Assembly: GCA_963926405.1 (NCBI GenBank)
Contig: CAWUXI010000083.1
Location: 1 to 31,567, forward strand
Length of the DNA stretch: 31,567 nt
Reading direction: 5' to 3'
DNA from: CALSMU01 sp963926405
GTDB lineage: Bacteria; Bacteroidota; Bacteroidia; Flavobacteriales_D; Parvicellaceae
Of this stretch, positions 8,262 through 17,380 are shown piece after piece. The notes under the pieces are model-generated. The model was given only the letters and a program-made list of their open reading frames with translations, was not told the DNA's origin and did not search any database. Position 1 is the stretch's first letter; every line of letters starts with the position of its first letter. Made by a program: the position numbers and the translations under genes.

Positions 8262-9242
8262 ATGACCAACGAAACACCAATTTTCGAAGCGAAAAACATT
8301 GTAAAAGAATACTCAGGACATCGAGCATTGGACAGTGTAAGCATCAAGGTTCCAAAACAAAGTATATTTGGCTTACTTGGGCCTAACGGAGCAGGAAAAA
8401 CATCCTTAATTCGAATAATCAACCAAATTACTGCCCCTGATTCAGGTGAAATACTAATTAACGGAAAGCCTTTAAAAAGAGAGCATATAAGCCAGATAGG
8501 ATACCTTCCAGAAGAGAGAGGGCTATACAAGAAAATGAAAATTGGTGAACAAGCTGTTTACTTAGCCCGATTAAAGGGTATGCCAAAGAAAGAGGCCAAA
8601 CAGGAATTAATGCTTTGGTTTAAAAAGTTTGAAATTGACACTTGGTGGAACAAAACAGTAGACGAGTTATCTAAAGGGATGGCACAGAAAATACAGTTCA
8701 TCACTACTGTTGTGCACAGACCAAAACTTTTGATATTAGATGAACCTTTTAGTGGTTTTGATCCGATAAATACGAATTTGGTAAAAAGTGAGATACTAAA
8801 ATTAAGAGATGAGGGCGCAACTATTATCTTGTCCACCCATAACATGGAATCTGTTGAGGAAATATGCGATAATATTGCATTGATAAATAACTCTAAAAAA
8901 ATATTAGGAGGAAAAGTATCCGAAATTAAAAAACAATTTTCTGAAGATAAATACATTATAGAGTTTAAAGGAACGGGTGTTGCTTTTGCGAATGCCGTTT
9001 GGGGAGGTTGGGAAATGATTAACAATGAACAAATAGGAGAGCAACATGCTTCGGCAACCATAAAACTAACCGGAGGAACAAAACTGAATGACTTTTTAAA
9101 AGGTATCATTAACGCTGTTGAAATTCTTAGCGTGCAAAAAGTTATTCCTAGTATGAATGAGATATTTATTCGCTGTGTGGAGCAATCTTTAAAAATGGAA
9201 GAATCTGCAGTTACTAACGAAAACACAATTCAAAATGGGTAA
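8262..9242 (+). CDS. ABC transporter ATP-binding protein, NatA-like
   Basis: This is the ATPase subunit of an ABC-2 type exporter. Visible motifs are Walker A GPNGAGKT (residues 40-47), the Q-loop region GYLPEERGLY (about 80-89), signature LSKGMAQ (136-142), Walker B LLILDE (156-161), and an H-loop STHNMES. The roughly 90-residue C-terminal extension resembles the DUF4162 domain found on NatA-type ATPases. The stop overlaps the start of the permease gene by eight bases (ATGGGTAA), so the two are translationally coupled. NatA pairs in Bacillus export sodium; the substrate here cannot be read from sequence. Confidence 0.93.
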   Translation: MTNETPIFEAKNIVKEYSGHRALDSVSIKVPKQSIFGLLGPNGAGKTSLIRIINQITAPDSGEILINGKPLKREHISQIGYLPEERGLYKKMKIGEQAVYLARLKGMPKKEAKQELMLWFKKFEIDTWWNKTVDELSKGMAQKIQFITTVVHRPKLLILDEPFSGFDPINTNLVKSEILKLRDEGATIILSTHNMESVEEICDNIALINNSKKILGGKVSEIKKQFSEDKYIIEFKGTGVAFANAVWGGWEMINNEQIGEQHASATIKLTGGTKLNDFLKGIINAVEILSVQKVIPSMNEIFIRCVEQSLKMEESAVTNENTIQNG

Positions 9243-10581
9243 GATTGGTCTTATAATACAACGAGAATATTCGACAAGAGTAAAGAAAAAATCCTTCCTT
9301 TTAATGACCATTTTAGGACCAATATTATTAGTTGGGTTCTTAGTTGGAGCAATTTGGCTTGGGCAACAAGAGGAAAAAGATTTGGAAATTTTAGTTCTAG
9401 ATGACACGTATGTTTTAAGTAATACACTGATGCAATCGGAAAAATATCATCTGACATCCAGTCAAGATGAGGGCATAGAAAATATTGATGACGGGAAAAC
9501 TTTCCTGAAAGAAAGGGATAAATATGATATCTTTCTTTATTTACCAGCAAACATCGTTTCTGGAAATGCTAGTGTTGCAAAATTGTTTTATAAAGACGCT
9601 CCGAGTTCTAATGTCCAAAGGCACTTAGAGAATATTATTGATGGATCCATTGAACGCTTGCGAATAAAAGAACTAGACATCAGCAACGAAGACTATGCTC
9701 GATTAAAAAACAAAGTTCAATTGCATACAATTGATGTTATTTCGAATGAAGAAAAAAACGTTGGTATGCGTGCGGGAGTTGGTTTTATATTTGGATTAAT
9801 GATTTACATGTTTATTTTCATGTATGGCATACAAGTTATGAAAGGAGTGATTGAGGAAAAATCAAATCGAATAGTAGAGGTTATTGTTTCTTCCGTAAAA
9901 CCATTCGAATTAATGATGGGAAAAATTATTGGAATTATGTTTGTTGGACTAACACAATTTGTAATTTGGGTAATGCTCTCTCTTGCTTTAACAACAGTAT
10001 TAAGCCTAACGGTGTTTCCAGACATGATGAATCCTGAGAATGTCGCTCAAACAAACCAGATAGAGCAGGTCGCAGTTGGCTTGACAGTAGAGCCTGTTAA
10101 TTCTGACATTACAGAAACTAGTAAAGAATTTCAAGATTTAATTTTTAACCAAATTCCATGGGGATTAATGATAGGATTATTTATTTTCTATTTTATTGGA
10201 GGGTACCTGTTATATGGTTCGCTCATGGCAGCCGTTGGTGCCGCTGTAGATAGTGAAACAGATACACAGCAATTTATCTTGCCAATTACTGCTCCATTAA
10301 TATTTGGATATATCGTAGCAGCTATGGCGATTGATAATCCAAATAGCCTTGCTGTTGAATGGTGTAGTCAAATTCCATTCACCTCTCCTATTGTTATGTT
10401 AGTTAGAGTTTCCATGGGAGCTGAAGGACTAGGCTGGGCAATTGTATTATCTATGAGTTTACTTATTGCTACCTTTATTGGAACAACCTGGGTTGCTGGA
10501 AGGATTTATAGAACCGGCATCCTTATGTACGGAAAAAAGGCTTCATACAAAGAAATGTTTAAATGGCTTAGACATAAGTAG
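9235..10581 (+). CDS. ABC-2 type exporter permease, NatB-like
   Basis: This is the membrane subunit partnering the ATPase just upstream. The layout is typical of NatB: one N-terminal membrane segment (about residues 20-45, with KKSFLLMTILGP before it), a large extracytoplasmic domain (about 46-175), then five or so membrane segments in the C-terminal half, with GVIEEKSNRIVEVIVSS as the coupling-helix region between the first two. A further soluble insert lies near residues 260-300. The substrate is unknown. The response regulator gene follows after 50 bases without an obvious terminator, so cotranscription is possible. Confidence 0.9.
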   Translation: MGKIGLIIQREYSTRVKKKSFLLMTILGPILLVGFLVGAIWLGQQEEKDLEILVLDDTYVLSNTLMQSEKYHLTSSQDEGIENIDDGKTFLKERDKYDIFLYLPANIVSGNASVAKLFYKDAPSSNVQRHLENIIDGSIERLRIKELDISNEDYARLKNKVQLHTIDVISNEEKNVGMRAGVGFIFGLMIYMFIFMYGIQVMKGVIEEKSNRIVEVIVSSVKPFELMMGKIIGIMFVGLTQFVIWVMLSLALTTVLSLTVFPDMMNPENVAQTNQIEQVAVGLTVEPVNSDITETSKEFQDLIFNQIPWGLMIGLFIFYFIGGYLLYGSLMAAVGAAVDSETDTQQFILPITAPLIFGYIVAAMAIDNPNSLAVEWCSQIPFTSPIVMLVRVSMGAEGLGWAIVLSMSLLIATFIGTTWVAGRIYRTGILMYGKKASYKEMFKWLRHK

Positions 10582-10631
10582 AATAAATAAGCGGCATAAT
10601 TATTTCTATCAAGATCTTTAAAAAACATACC

Positions 10632-11801
10632 ATGACAAAAATATTAGTAATAGACGATGAAAGGCCAATTAGAAGTGCGCTAAAAGAGATTTTAGAATTT
10701 GAAAAGTTTACTGTAGAAACTGCCGAAGATGGGAAAGCTGGATTGGATCTAATCTTGAAATATAAATACGACCTTATTTTATGTGATATTAAAATGCCTA
10801 AAATGGATGGCATGGAAGTCTTAGATAAAATTTTAGAAAACAATATCGAAACCCCTGTTGTAATGATTTCTGGCCATGGAAATGTAGAGACCGCGGTTGA
10901 AGCAATTAAAAAAGGGGCTTACGACTTTATTCAAAAGCCGCTAGATCTCAACAGAACGCTAGTTACATTAAGAAATGCACTCGATAATAAAGAGGTAGTT
11001 CAAGAAGTAAAAAAACTAAAACGAAAAGTTAGCAAGGGAAAAATAACTGATATAATTGGAGAGTCTGACGCTATTATTGCAATTAAAGAAATGATTGAAA
11101 AAGTAGCTCCTTCGGATGCGAGAGTGCTAATTACAGGCGGAAACGGATCTGGAAAAGAACTAGTTGCACGCCAACTACATGAAAAAAGTAATCGTGAAAA
11201 AGCACCTTTCGTTGAAGTTAATTGTGCTGCCATACCTTCAGAGTTAATTGAAAGTGAGTTATTTGGACATGAAAAAGGAGCCTTTACATCTGCACATAAA
11301 CAACGTCCTGGGAAATTTGAGACTGCAAATGGAGGCACTATTTTTTTAGATGAAATTGGAGATATGAGTCCTTCTGCTCAAGCTAAAGTATTAAGAGCTT
11401 TACAAGAGAATAAGATTACTCGTGTTGGCGGAGATAAAGAAATTAAAGTTGATGTAAGAGTGCTAGCCGCTACTAATAAAAACTTACGTCAAGAAATTGA
11501 AGAAGGAAACTTTAGAGAGGATTTATATCATAGACTAAATGTAATTCCAATCCATGTACCTTCATTAAATGAAAGAAAGGATGACATTCCAATATTGGCT
11601 AAACATTTTCTGGTGATAATTTGTGAAGATCAAGGCTTACCTCTAAAAGAAATTGATGAAAGTGGCATGACGGCATTACAGCATGTTAATTGGACTGGAA
11701 ATATTCGTGAGCTAAGAAACATTATCGAAAGATTAGTAATTCTCTGCGGAGATAAAATTACTGGGGACGATGTAAATCTATACGCTAATCCAAAAGCATA
11801 A
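10632..11801 (+). CDS. NtrC-type response regulator (receiver + sigma-54 AAA+ domain) without a DNA-binding domain
   Basis: The receiver domain (residues 1-115) has the acidic pair Asp8-Asp9, phosphoacceptor Asp52 and Lys102. The AAA+ domain follows: Walker A GGNGSGKE (169-176), the sigma-54 contact loop as GAFTSA (216-221) in place of GAFTGA, Walker B TIFLDEIGD (236-244), and the R-finger region. The sequence ends at residue 389, just after the NWTGNIRELRN segment and a short tail. The Fis-type helix-turn-helix found in NtrC (about 470 residues) is absent, and the gene ends in an ordinary stop with no HTH coding downstream. Near-identical architecture is common in Flavobacteria. It could activate sigma-54 from solution, or act without sigma-54. 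No histidine kinase gene is nearby. Confidence 0.93.
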   Translation: MTKILVIDDERPIRSALKEILEFEKFTVETAEDGKAGLDLILKYKYDLILCDIKMPKMDGMEVLDKILENNIETPVVMISGHGNVETAVEAIKKGAYDFIQKPLDLNRTLVTLRNALDNKEVVQEVKKLKRKVSKGKITDIIGESDAIIAIKEMIEKVAPSDARVLITGGNGSGKELVARQLHEKSNREKAPFVEVNCAAIPSELIESELFGHEKGAFTSAHKQRPGKFETANGGTIFLDEIGDMSPSAQAKVLRALQENKITRVGGDKEIKVDVRVLAATNKNLRQEIEEGNFREDLYHRLNVIPIHVPSLNERKDDIPILAKHFLVIICEDQGLPLKEIDESGMTALQHVNWTGNIRELRNIIERLVILCGDKITGDDVNLYANPKA

Positions 11802-11936
11802 AAATTTAAGTTAGTCTTTTTACATCTGCAGAATACTCTTGATACTTATCTTTATTAGTTTAAGGATACATTGCGCTGTTTGATTAAGCAGGAACTGATT
11901 CTAAAATCGTAAATTTCAAGCTGAGATAGCTCATAT

Positions 11937-14576
11937 TTACATTACGTATTCTTTTGCTTTTTCTAATGCTCTTGGAATTCCACTTGCATTTTTACCCCCA
12001 GCGGTAGCAAAATTTGGCTGACCACCTCCGCCTCCACCAATTTCCTTGGCTAAATCACGTATCATATTCCCTGCATGTAATTTTTTTCCTTTTACTAAAC
12101 TGTCAGAAAGTACAATGGTAATAACAACCTTCCCATCAGTCTCTGCTCCTAATATCATAAATAAATCATCAACCTCACCTTTTAACTGAAACGCCAAGTC
12201 TTTAATAGCGCCTGCATCCAAATCTACTTTTTTAGCTAAAAAATTAACTCCATTTATGGTCTCTATTGCGTCCAACAAATCCTTTTTAACATCACCTGCC
12301 TTATCCTTCTTATACGACTCTATCTCTTTCCCTAACTTGGAGTTTTGAGATAATAAATCCAAAACTGCCTTTTTAAGGTCTTTTGGGCCTTTTAATAAAT
12401 TTCTAACTTCATCAATTAAATCCAATTGAGATTGCAAGTGTTTATCCGCAGCAACCGATGTAATAGCCTCTATGCGTCTTATACCAGAAGCAATTGAGCT
12501 TTCAGATGTGATTTTAAAGGTTCCTATTTGAGAAGTATTCCTAACATGGATTCCCCCACATAATTCTATACTCGTACCAAACTTAATAACACGGACCGCC
12601 TCTCCATATTTTTCTCCAAACAACATCATTGCGCCCATCTCTTTGGCTTTATTAACAGGAACCTTTCTTTGCTCTTCCAAAGTAAAATTTTGACGAATAC
12701 GGCTATTTACTAAAGCCTCAACTTTAGCTAACTCTGCATCGGTTACTTTGCTGAAATGAGAAAAATCGAAGCGCAAATATTTTTCATTTACCAAAGATCC
12801 TTTTTGCTCTACATGCGTTCCTAAAATCTCTCTCAAAGCTTCATGCATTAGGTGCGTCGCAGAATGGTTATTGGCTGTAAGGGTTCTTTTATTATTATCA
12901 ACTACTGCCTTAAAGTTAGAAGATGTATCTGCTGGCAATTCATTCGTAAAGTGAATTATTAAGTTATTCTCTTTCTTGGTGTCGAAAATTAATGTTTTAG
13001 AGCCATGCGCTTCAATGTAACCTCTATCTCCAACTTGACCACCACCTTCTGGATAAAATGGCGTAAAATTAAAGACGAGCTGATACACTTCGTTTTCTTT
13101 AACAATCACCCTTCTGTAACGCGTTATATAGACTTCAGATTCTGTGCAATCGTAACCCACAAATTCCTCTTTATCGTCCTCTTTCAAAAGGACCCAATCA
13201 CCCGTTTCAGTTTCAGCATCTTTACGAGAACGGTTTTTTTGTTTTTCCAGTTCCTCATTAAACCTTACTTCATCTATAGTCATCTTGTAACCTTCAGCAA
13301 TCAGACTGGTTAAGTCTATTGGAAAACCAAAGGTGTCATACAACTCAAAGACTTCTGTACCAGGCACAACATACTTCTTTTCAGAATTTAATTTTATACA
13401 TATCTGATCGATTCTTTTTAAACCAAGCTCAAGCGTTCTAAAAAAAGAAGCTTCTTCTTCTTTTATTACCTTTTCAATCAAAACTTTTTGATTAGCTAAT
13501 TCCGGAAAAGCATCTCCCATTTGATTCGCCAGAACCGGCACCAATCGATACATAAATGGTTCTTTCAATTCAAGAGATTGATAACCATACCTTACGGCTC
13601 TTCTTAGAATCCTTCGAATTACATAACCAGCACCTGTATTTGAGGGTAGTTGACCGTCTGCTATTGAAAAAGAAATTGCTCTAACGTGATCACAAATAAC
13701 ACGCATTGCAATGTTTACCATCAATGCTTGTTTATGCTTTTCTTCATTTTCGGGACGGTATTTCAACCCTGATAAATCTTCTATTTTATTTAGTAATGGG
13801 GAAAAAATATCTGTATCGTAATTACTCGTTTTTCCTTGCAGTGCAACCGCCAAACGTTCAAAGCCCATTCCAGTATCAATGTGTTTGTTCTTAAGAGGGA
13901 CGAGACTTCTATCCGACATTCGATTATATTGCATAAAAACCAAATTCCAGATTTCAATCACTTGTGGGTGATCCCTATTTACTAATTCAATACCCGGAGT
14001 TTTATTACGTTCATCATCGCTTCTTAAATCTATATGAATCTCGGAGCAAGGTCCACATGGACCTGTTTCTCCCATTTCCCAAAAGTTGTCTTTTTTATCA
14101 CATGCTAAAATATACTCCGCTGGAATTATTGAGCGCCAAATATCATAAGCTTCCTGATCTTTCTCCGTTGCATCTTCTTTATCGCCTTCAAAAACGGTAA
14201 TATAAAGCCTGCCTTTATCCAAGCCATATACCTCTGTCAATAATTCCCATGCCCATTCGATTGCCTCCTTTTTAAAATAATCTCCAAAAGACCAATTCCC
14301 CAACATTTCGAACATGGTATGGTGATAGGTATCAACACCTACTTCTTCTAAATCATTGTGTTTTCCGGATACACGCAAACATTTTTGAGAATTTGTAACA
14401 CGAACATATTTGGGAGTTGCATTATCCAAGAAGATTTCTTTAAATTGATTCATCCCTGCGTTATTAAACATAAGAGTAGGGTCATCTTTTACCACCATCG
14501 GTGCCGATTCAACTATTTTGTGATTTTTAGAAGCAAAAAAGTCGAGAAATTTCTGACGTATTTCCTTAGATGTCAT
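11937..14576 (-). CDS. alaS: Alanine--tRNA ligase
   Basis: AlaRS charges tRNA-Ala and hydrolyses mischarged Ser and Gly. The 879 residues cover the whole enzyme. The class II catalytic core starts within the first 20 residues and contains FNNAGMNQFKEIF (about 38-50) and TNSQKCLR. The editing domain has zinc ligands in HSATHLMH (HxxxH) and in CGGIH. The C-terminal DHHA1 domain ends with a Gly-rich GGGGGGQPNFATAGGK. The start at 14576 gives the usual MTSKEIRQKFLDFF opening. It is divergent from the M23 peptidase gene. Confidence 0.98.
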   Translation of the reverse strand: MTSKEIRQKFLDFFASKNHKIVESAPMVVKDDPTLMFNNAGMNQFKEIFLDNATPKYVRVTNSQKCLRVSGKHNDLEEVGVDTYHHTMFEMLGNWSFGDYFKKEAIEWAWELLTEVYGLDKGRLYITVFEGDKEDATEKDQEAYDIWRSIIPAEYILACDKKDNFWEMGETGPCGPCSEIHIDLRSDDERNKTPGIELVNRDHPQVIEIWNLVFMQYNRMSDRSLVPLKNKHIDTGMGFERLAVALQGKTSNYDTDIFSPLLNKIEDLSGLKYRPENEEKHKQALMVNIAMRVICDHVRAISFSIADGQLPSNTGAGYVIRRILRRAVRYGYQSLELKEPFMYRLVPVLANQMGDAFPELANQKVLIEKVIKEEEASFFRTLELGLKRIDQICIKLNSEKKYVVPGTEVFELYDTFGFPIDLTSLIAEGYKMTIDEVRFNEELEKQKNRSRKDAETETGDWVLLKEDDKEEFVGYDCTESEVYITRYRRVIVKENEVYQLVFNFTPFYPEGGGQVGDRGYIEAHGSKTLIFDTKKENNLIIHFTNELPADTSSNFKAVVDNNKRTLTANNHSATHLMHEALREILGTHVEQKGSLVNEKYLRFDFSHFSKVTDAELAKVEALVNSRIRQNFTLEEQRKVPVNKAKEMGAMMLFGEKYGEAVRVIKFGTSIELCGGIHVRNTSQIGTFKITSESSIASGIRRIEAITSVAADKHLQSQLDLIDEVRNLLKGPKDLKKAVLDLLSQNSKLGKEIESYKKDKAGDVKKDLLDAIETINGVNFLAKKVDLDAGAIKDLAFQLKGEVDDLFMILGAETDGKVVITIVLSDSLVKGKKLHAGNMIRDLAKEIGGGGGGQPNFATAGGKNASGIPRALEKAKEYVM

Positions 14577-14631
14577 TCGGTTAATTTTTATTAAATCAAT
14601 TTCTTAAACTGTACACTATTCATGAAGGTTG

Positions 14632-14639
14632 CAAATTTA
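14632..14639 (-). promoter_or_regulatory. Possible -7 box (TAAATTTG) for alaS
   Basis: On the minus strand TAAATTTG fits TAnnTTTG exactly and lies 55 bases before the alaS ATG, leaving a normal leader. A clear -33 TTTG at the ideal spacing is missing. Pattern only. Confidence 0.35.
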
Positions 14640-14679
14640 GCGATTTTACCCTAATTTGGCACTTACAAATAAACCTATT

Positions 14680-15651
14680 TTGTCTAAAACGAAATTCAAA
14701 TACAATCCTGAGAGTTTAAAATACGAAAAAGTAGAACTTAGCTGGCAAGATTATTTTAGGAAGTTTTCTTACTTCATCGTTTCTACTATTGTTTTTACAA
14801 CCGTGGCTGTTGCGTTACTATATCCCTACATTAAAAACAAAGGGATGAAAGAAGCACAATTGGATATTGATTCAACCAAAGAAGTGCTAATTAGTTTTAT
14901 GAATGAATTAGAGGAAATTGAATTAATCTTGGGTGAATCGCAAAGTCGAGATGACAATATATACAGAGCTATTTTTGAAGCGGATCCTTATCCACAGCAT
15001 AAAAGAGGTTTAGGTAGTGCGGGAAACCCAATGAAATATGACAAGTATAAAGATATTGCCCATAGTAATTTAGTTGTGGACATAGCGAAAAAAATAGAGA
15101 AAATAGAGAAAAAGTTAGTGGCTCAATCACGGTCCTATGATGAAGTTATAGAATTGATTAAAAACAAAGGAAAAATACTGCATTCAATTCCTTCTATTCA
15201 ACCAATTAACAATGCCGATTTAACAAGTTTAGCATCTGGTTTTGGAATGCGAATGCATCCCATTTACAAAATCATGAAACTACATACTGGAATAGATTTT
15301 ACAGCCAAAAGTGGGACAGAAATATATGCTGCTGGTGATGGTTTCGTAGAAAAATCTGATTGGATGAGTGGTTACGGTCAGATTGTAATTATTAATCATG
15401 GTTTTGGTTATAAAACAAGATATGCGCATTGTAGCAGATACAATGTAAAAAAAGGCCAAAGAGTAAAAAGAGGTGATGTAATTGCATTTGTAGGCAATAC
15501 AGGAGCATCTGTTGGCGCACACTTGCATTATGAAGTAAGAAAAAATGGGAAAGCAATCAATCCGATTAACTTTTTCTTCAATAATTTATCTCCTGAAGAA
15601 TACGAAAAGGTAATTGAATTATCTTCTAAACCAACCCAATCAATGGAGTAG
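14680..15651 (+). CDS. M23 (LytM-type) metallopeptidase, membrane-anchored
   Basis: This is likely a peptidoglycan endopeptidase or an amidase activator in the periplasm. I chose the TTG at 14680, giving an opening of MSKTKFKYNPESL that matches related proteins; an upstream TTG at 14656 would add eight residues. One membrane segment (about 29-50) anchors the protein, a helical region that may form a coiled coil follows (about 55-165), and the LytM domain closes it. The zinc motif is intact: HTGIDF (His and Asp of HxxxD), then YAHCSRY and HLHYE (HxH). Length is 323 residues. It converges with the next minus-strand gene, whose stop lies one base away. Confidence 0.9.
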   Translation: MSKTKFKYNPESLKYEKVELSWQDYFRKFSYFIVSTIVFTTVAVALLYPYIKNKGMKEAQLDIDSTKEVLISFMNELEEIELILGESQSRDDNIYRAIFEADPYPQHKRGLGSAGNPMKYDKYKDIAHSNLVVDIAKKIEKIEKKLVAQSRSYDEVIELIKNKGKILHSIPSIQPINNADLTSLASGFGMRMHPIYKIMKLHTGIDFTAKSGTEIYAAGDGFVEKSDWMSGYGQIVIINHGFGYKTRYAHCSRYNVKKGQRVKRGDVIAFVGNTGASVGAHLHYEVRKNGKAINPINFFFNNLSPEEYEKVIELSSKPTQSME

Positions 15652-15652
15652 G

Positions 15653-16156
15653 CTAATCCTTTAAGATCTCGTCCAAATAATCTATTTCATCATCTGAATT
15701 ATCATTTTTTCCTTTACTATTCTGTATTGGATTGTTAACAGATGGGCTATTCTGAATTATTTTGTTTTTATTGTTAGCTCCTAAAACTATTAGTACTAAG
15801 GAAAGAGCCAAGGACCCATATTGAATAATAGCAATAAATGCTATCCAATCCTTGGTTCCTTTACGCCAAAATTCTCCAAATAATGGAATTGATATTATAG
15901 AAAATAAGGCAAAAATAGAAACAAATACAATAGCGAAAACACGCATTGATGATTTGGGAGATCTAATGCTTATTGCGCTAAAAACAATGGAAGGTATACC
16001 TCCAATTATCATAAAAATAAGAAAGAAAAATGTTGCAAAAAACGTATTAATATCTCGTTCAAATTTTGCGTTGTTTCTGCACGCTGTAAATAAAAAAACA
16101 ACAAAAACGAGTACTACAAATTGTAAGGTGTAACTATATATTTTACCTTTTTTCAT
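15653..16156 (-). CDS. Small hypothetical membrane protein with a possible lipobox
   Basis: I do not recognise the family. The start at ATG 16156 gives a good export-like N-terminus (MKKGKIYSYTLQ, then a hydrophobic stretch ending in LFTAC), which could be a lipoprotein signal with the Cys at residue 26. An ATG at 16228 would add 24 residues that lie upstream of this signal. Three more hydrophobic segments follow (about residues 40-65, 70-92 and 105-137), and the C-terminus is polar and acidic with EIDYLDEILKD. A four-TM protein whose first segment resembles a lipobox by chance is equally possible. Its stop is one base from the M23 peptidase stop. Confidence 0.6.
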   Translation of the reverse strand: MKKGKIYSYTLQFVVLVFVVFLFTACRNNAKFERDINTFFATFFFLIFMIIGGIPSIVFSAISIRSPKSSMRVFAIVFVSIFALFSIISIPLFGEFWRKGTKDWIAFIAIIQYGSLALSLVLIVLGANNKNKIIQNSPSVNNPIQNSKGKNDNSDDEIDYLDEILKD

Positions 16157-16307
16157 TTTAGAAATATAAGAATATAAAACAAAAGGTATTCCAAAAGAAA
16201 TGAAATGGAGACAAGACTCGCAGTTCATTAATAAATAAGAGTCATGTTTTATTAAGGACGATCACTAAAAAACATAGTATGAGAAGAAATCGAATTCAAT
16301 TATGAGA

Positions 16308-16345
16308 TTGTGGCTCCCGATAAATCGAGATTGGCAATAACGCGT
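16308..16345 (-). repeat. Small intergenic hairpin (possible terminator or interspersed element)
   Basis: Around 16315-16332 the sequence TCCCGATAAATCGAGA folds into a stem of six to seven pairs, one of them G-T. It lies just downstream of the methyltransferase stop (16367) on the minus strand. There is no long T run, so it is a weak terminator candidate. Its CCCGAT-AA-ATCG core resembles short dispersed hairpins I remember from Flavobacteria. Confidence 0.35.
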
Positions 16346-16366
16346 TTCTTATTCATCTAAACACGG

Positions 16367-17173
16367 TCAATAACGCAACACAAAGTGTTGTTTCTCAATT
16401 CCTTTACGAAAAAAAACAATTCCGAATTGGAAAATATCGACCGTAAGCGTCACTTCCGGGTGGATTTTAATCTCTTCCCAGGCTTCTGTCATTTCATCTG
16501 ACCAATGGATGTCGTCAAAAACAAACACACTATTCTCATTTGCTTTTTCTATACACTGAATAAAATAATCAAGTGTTGGTTTCTTTTGATGATTTCCATC
16601 AAAAAAGGCAAAATCTAAAACATGAATTTTAGAAAGAGTTTCTGGCAAGGTCTCTTTAAAATCCCCCTGCACTATATGCACGTTTTTTACGAGTAAAGCT
16701 TTGAAAGTATTTTTAGCAGCGTTGCAAATTTCTGGACTTCCTTCAAGAGTATAAACTGTAGCTTTTTTTCTGGCTTTAGCCAAATAAGTTGCAGTCAAAC
16801 CTAAAGATGTCCCTAGCTCTAAAATTGTATTAGGCTGGAAATAATTCACTAATTTAAATAATAACTGTGCATATTTAGGCTCCTTGACAGAATGCTTTGC
16901 AATATCCTTTATCCTCCTTTGATTCGACTTAAAAATCCGAGAGCCAGCTCCCATATCTTCAATATTAAGCGTCCGTTTGCTTAGTAGTAGTTTTTTGCGA
17001 ATCAACTCCACTGCAGGAAAGGCATAGAAACTATTCTCGTTTTCAAAAACATCGACTATTAAATCAAATACAAATGGTGAATGAATCTTGTGTTTTGAAA
17101 CAGCCTTTATCTTGTATGAAATATATTTTAAAACCTGAGAGCTCAACCTATCTTTTTTATTTATTTGAAGCAC
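16367..17173 (-). CDS. Class I SAM-dependent methyltransferase
   Basis: The protein has a Rossmann methyltransferase fold with motif I ILELGTSLGL (about residues 118-127), an acidic residue at the end of strand 2 (TLEGSPE), and FAFFDGNH and VFVFDDIHW further on. The N-terminal segment KHKIHSPFVFDLI is shared with a Bacteroidota family often annotated as O-methyltransferase-like. Its substrate is unknown. The listed start is GTG 17173, but the -7-like TATTTTTG (17180-17173) overlaps this codon. A TTG at 17146 (residue 10, opening LSSQVLKYIS) is a reasonable alternative. It is probably transcribed alone. Confidence 0.87.
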   Translation of the reverse strand: MLQINKKDRLSSQVLKYISYKIKAVSKHKIHSPFVFDLIVDVFENENSFYAFPAVELIRKKLLLSKRTLNIEDMGAGSRIFKSNQRRIKDIAKHSVKEPKYAQLLFKLVNYFQPNTILELGTSLGLTATYLAKARKKATVYTLEGSPEICNAAKNTFKALLVKNVHIVQGDFKETLPETLSKIHVLDFAFFDGNHQKKPTLDYFIQCIEKANENSVFVFDDIHWSDEMTEAWEEIKIHPEVTLTVDIFQFGIVFFRKGIEKQHFVLRY

Positions 17174-17222
17174 AAAAATAGGAGAAGAAAAGAATATTCT
17201 ACTTATTACATGATGAAATGAT

Positions 17223-17280
17223 TCATTCTGAACGAAGTCGAACCGTCTATCTCGATTCTTCGACTTCGTTTAGTTTGACC
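17223..17280. repeat. Palindromic interspersed-type repeat
   Basis: AACGAAGTCGAA (17231-17242) and TTCGACTTCGTT (17259-17270) are perfect inverted arms around a 16-base loop. The stem extends by three more pairs including one G-T (17228-17230 with 17271-17273). The outer text CATTCTGAACGAAGTCGAA matches the CATTCTGA-CGAAGT repeats widespread in Bacteroidota genomes, as I remember them. It lies in the spacer between the methyltransferase and tatC starts. Confidence 0.65.
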
Positions 17281-17341
17281 AGATACATCTTTTATATACA
17301 ACATATAAAGCTTCATACATGAATAATTTAACGATATTCCG

Positions 17342-17349
17342 TATTTTTG
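17342..17349 (+). promoter_or_regulatory. -7 box (TATTTTTG) for the tatC operon
   Basis: TATTTTTG fits TAnnTTTG exactly and lies 31 bases before the tatC ATG. No TTTG is found at the -33 position. Confidence 0.4.
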
Positions 17350-17380
17350 CTGCCCTTATCATTAAATATGCTGACATAAA

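Noticed and set aside
8558..9226. Minus-strand 222-codon frame over the ABC ATPase gene
   Set aside because: It is antisense to a gene with intact Walker and signature motifs, and its composition (Ser, Phe, Ile-rich) is that of a shadow.
14651..14667. TTGGCAC upstream of the M23 peptidase as a sigma-54 promoter
   Set aside because: There is no GC at the fixed distance and the following bases (TTACAAAT) do not resemble a -12 element. The TTG within it is also a possible but less likely start codon.
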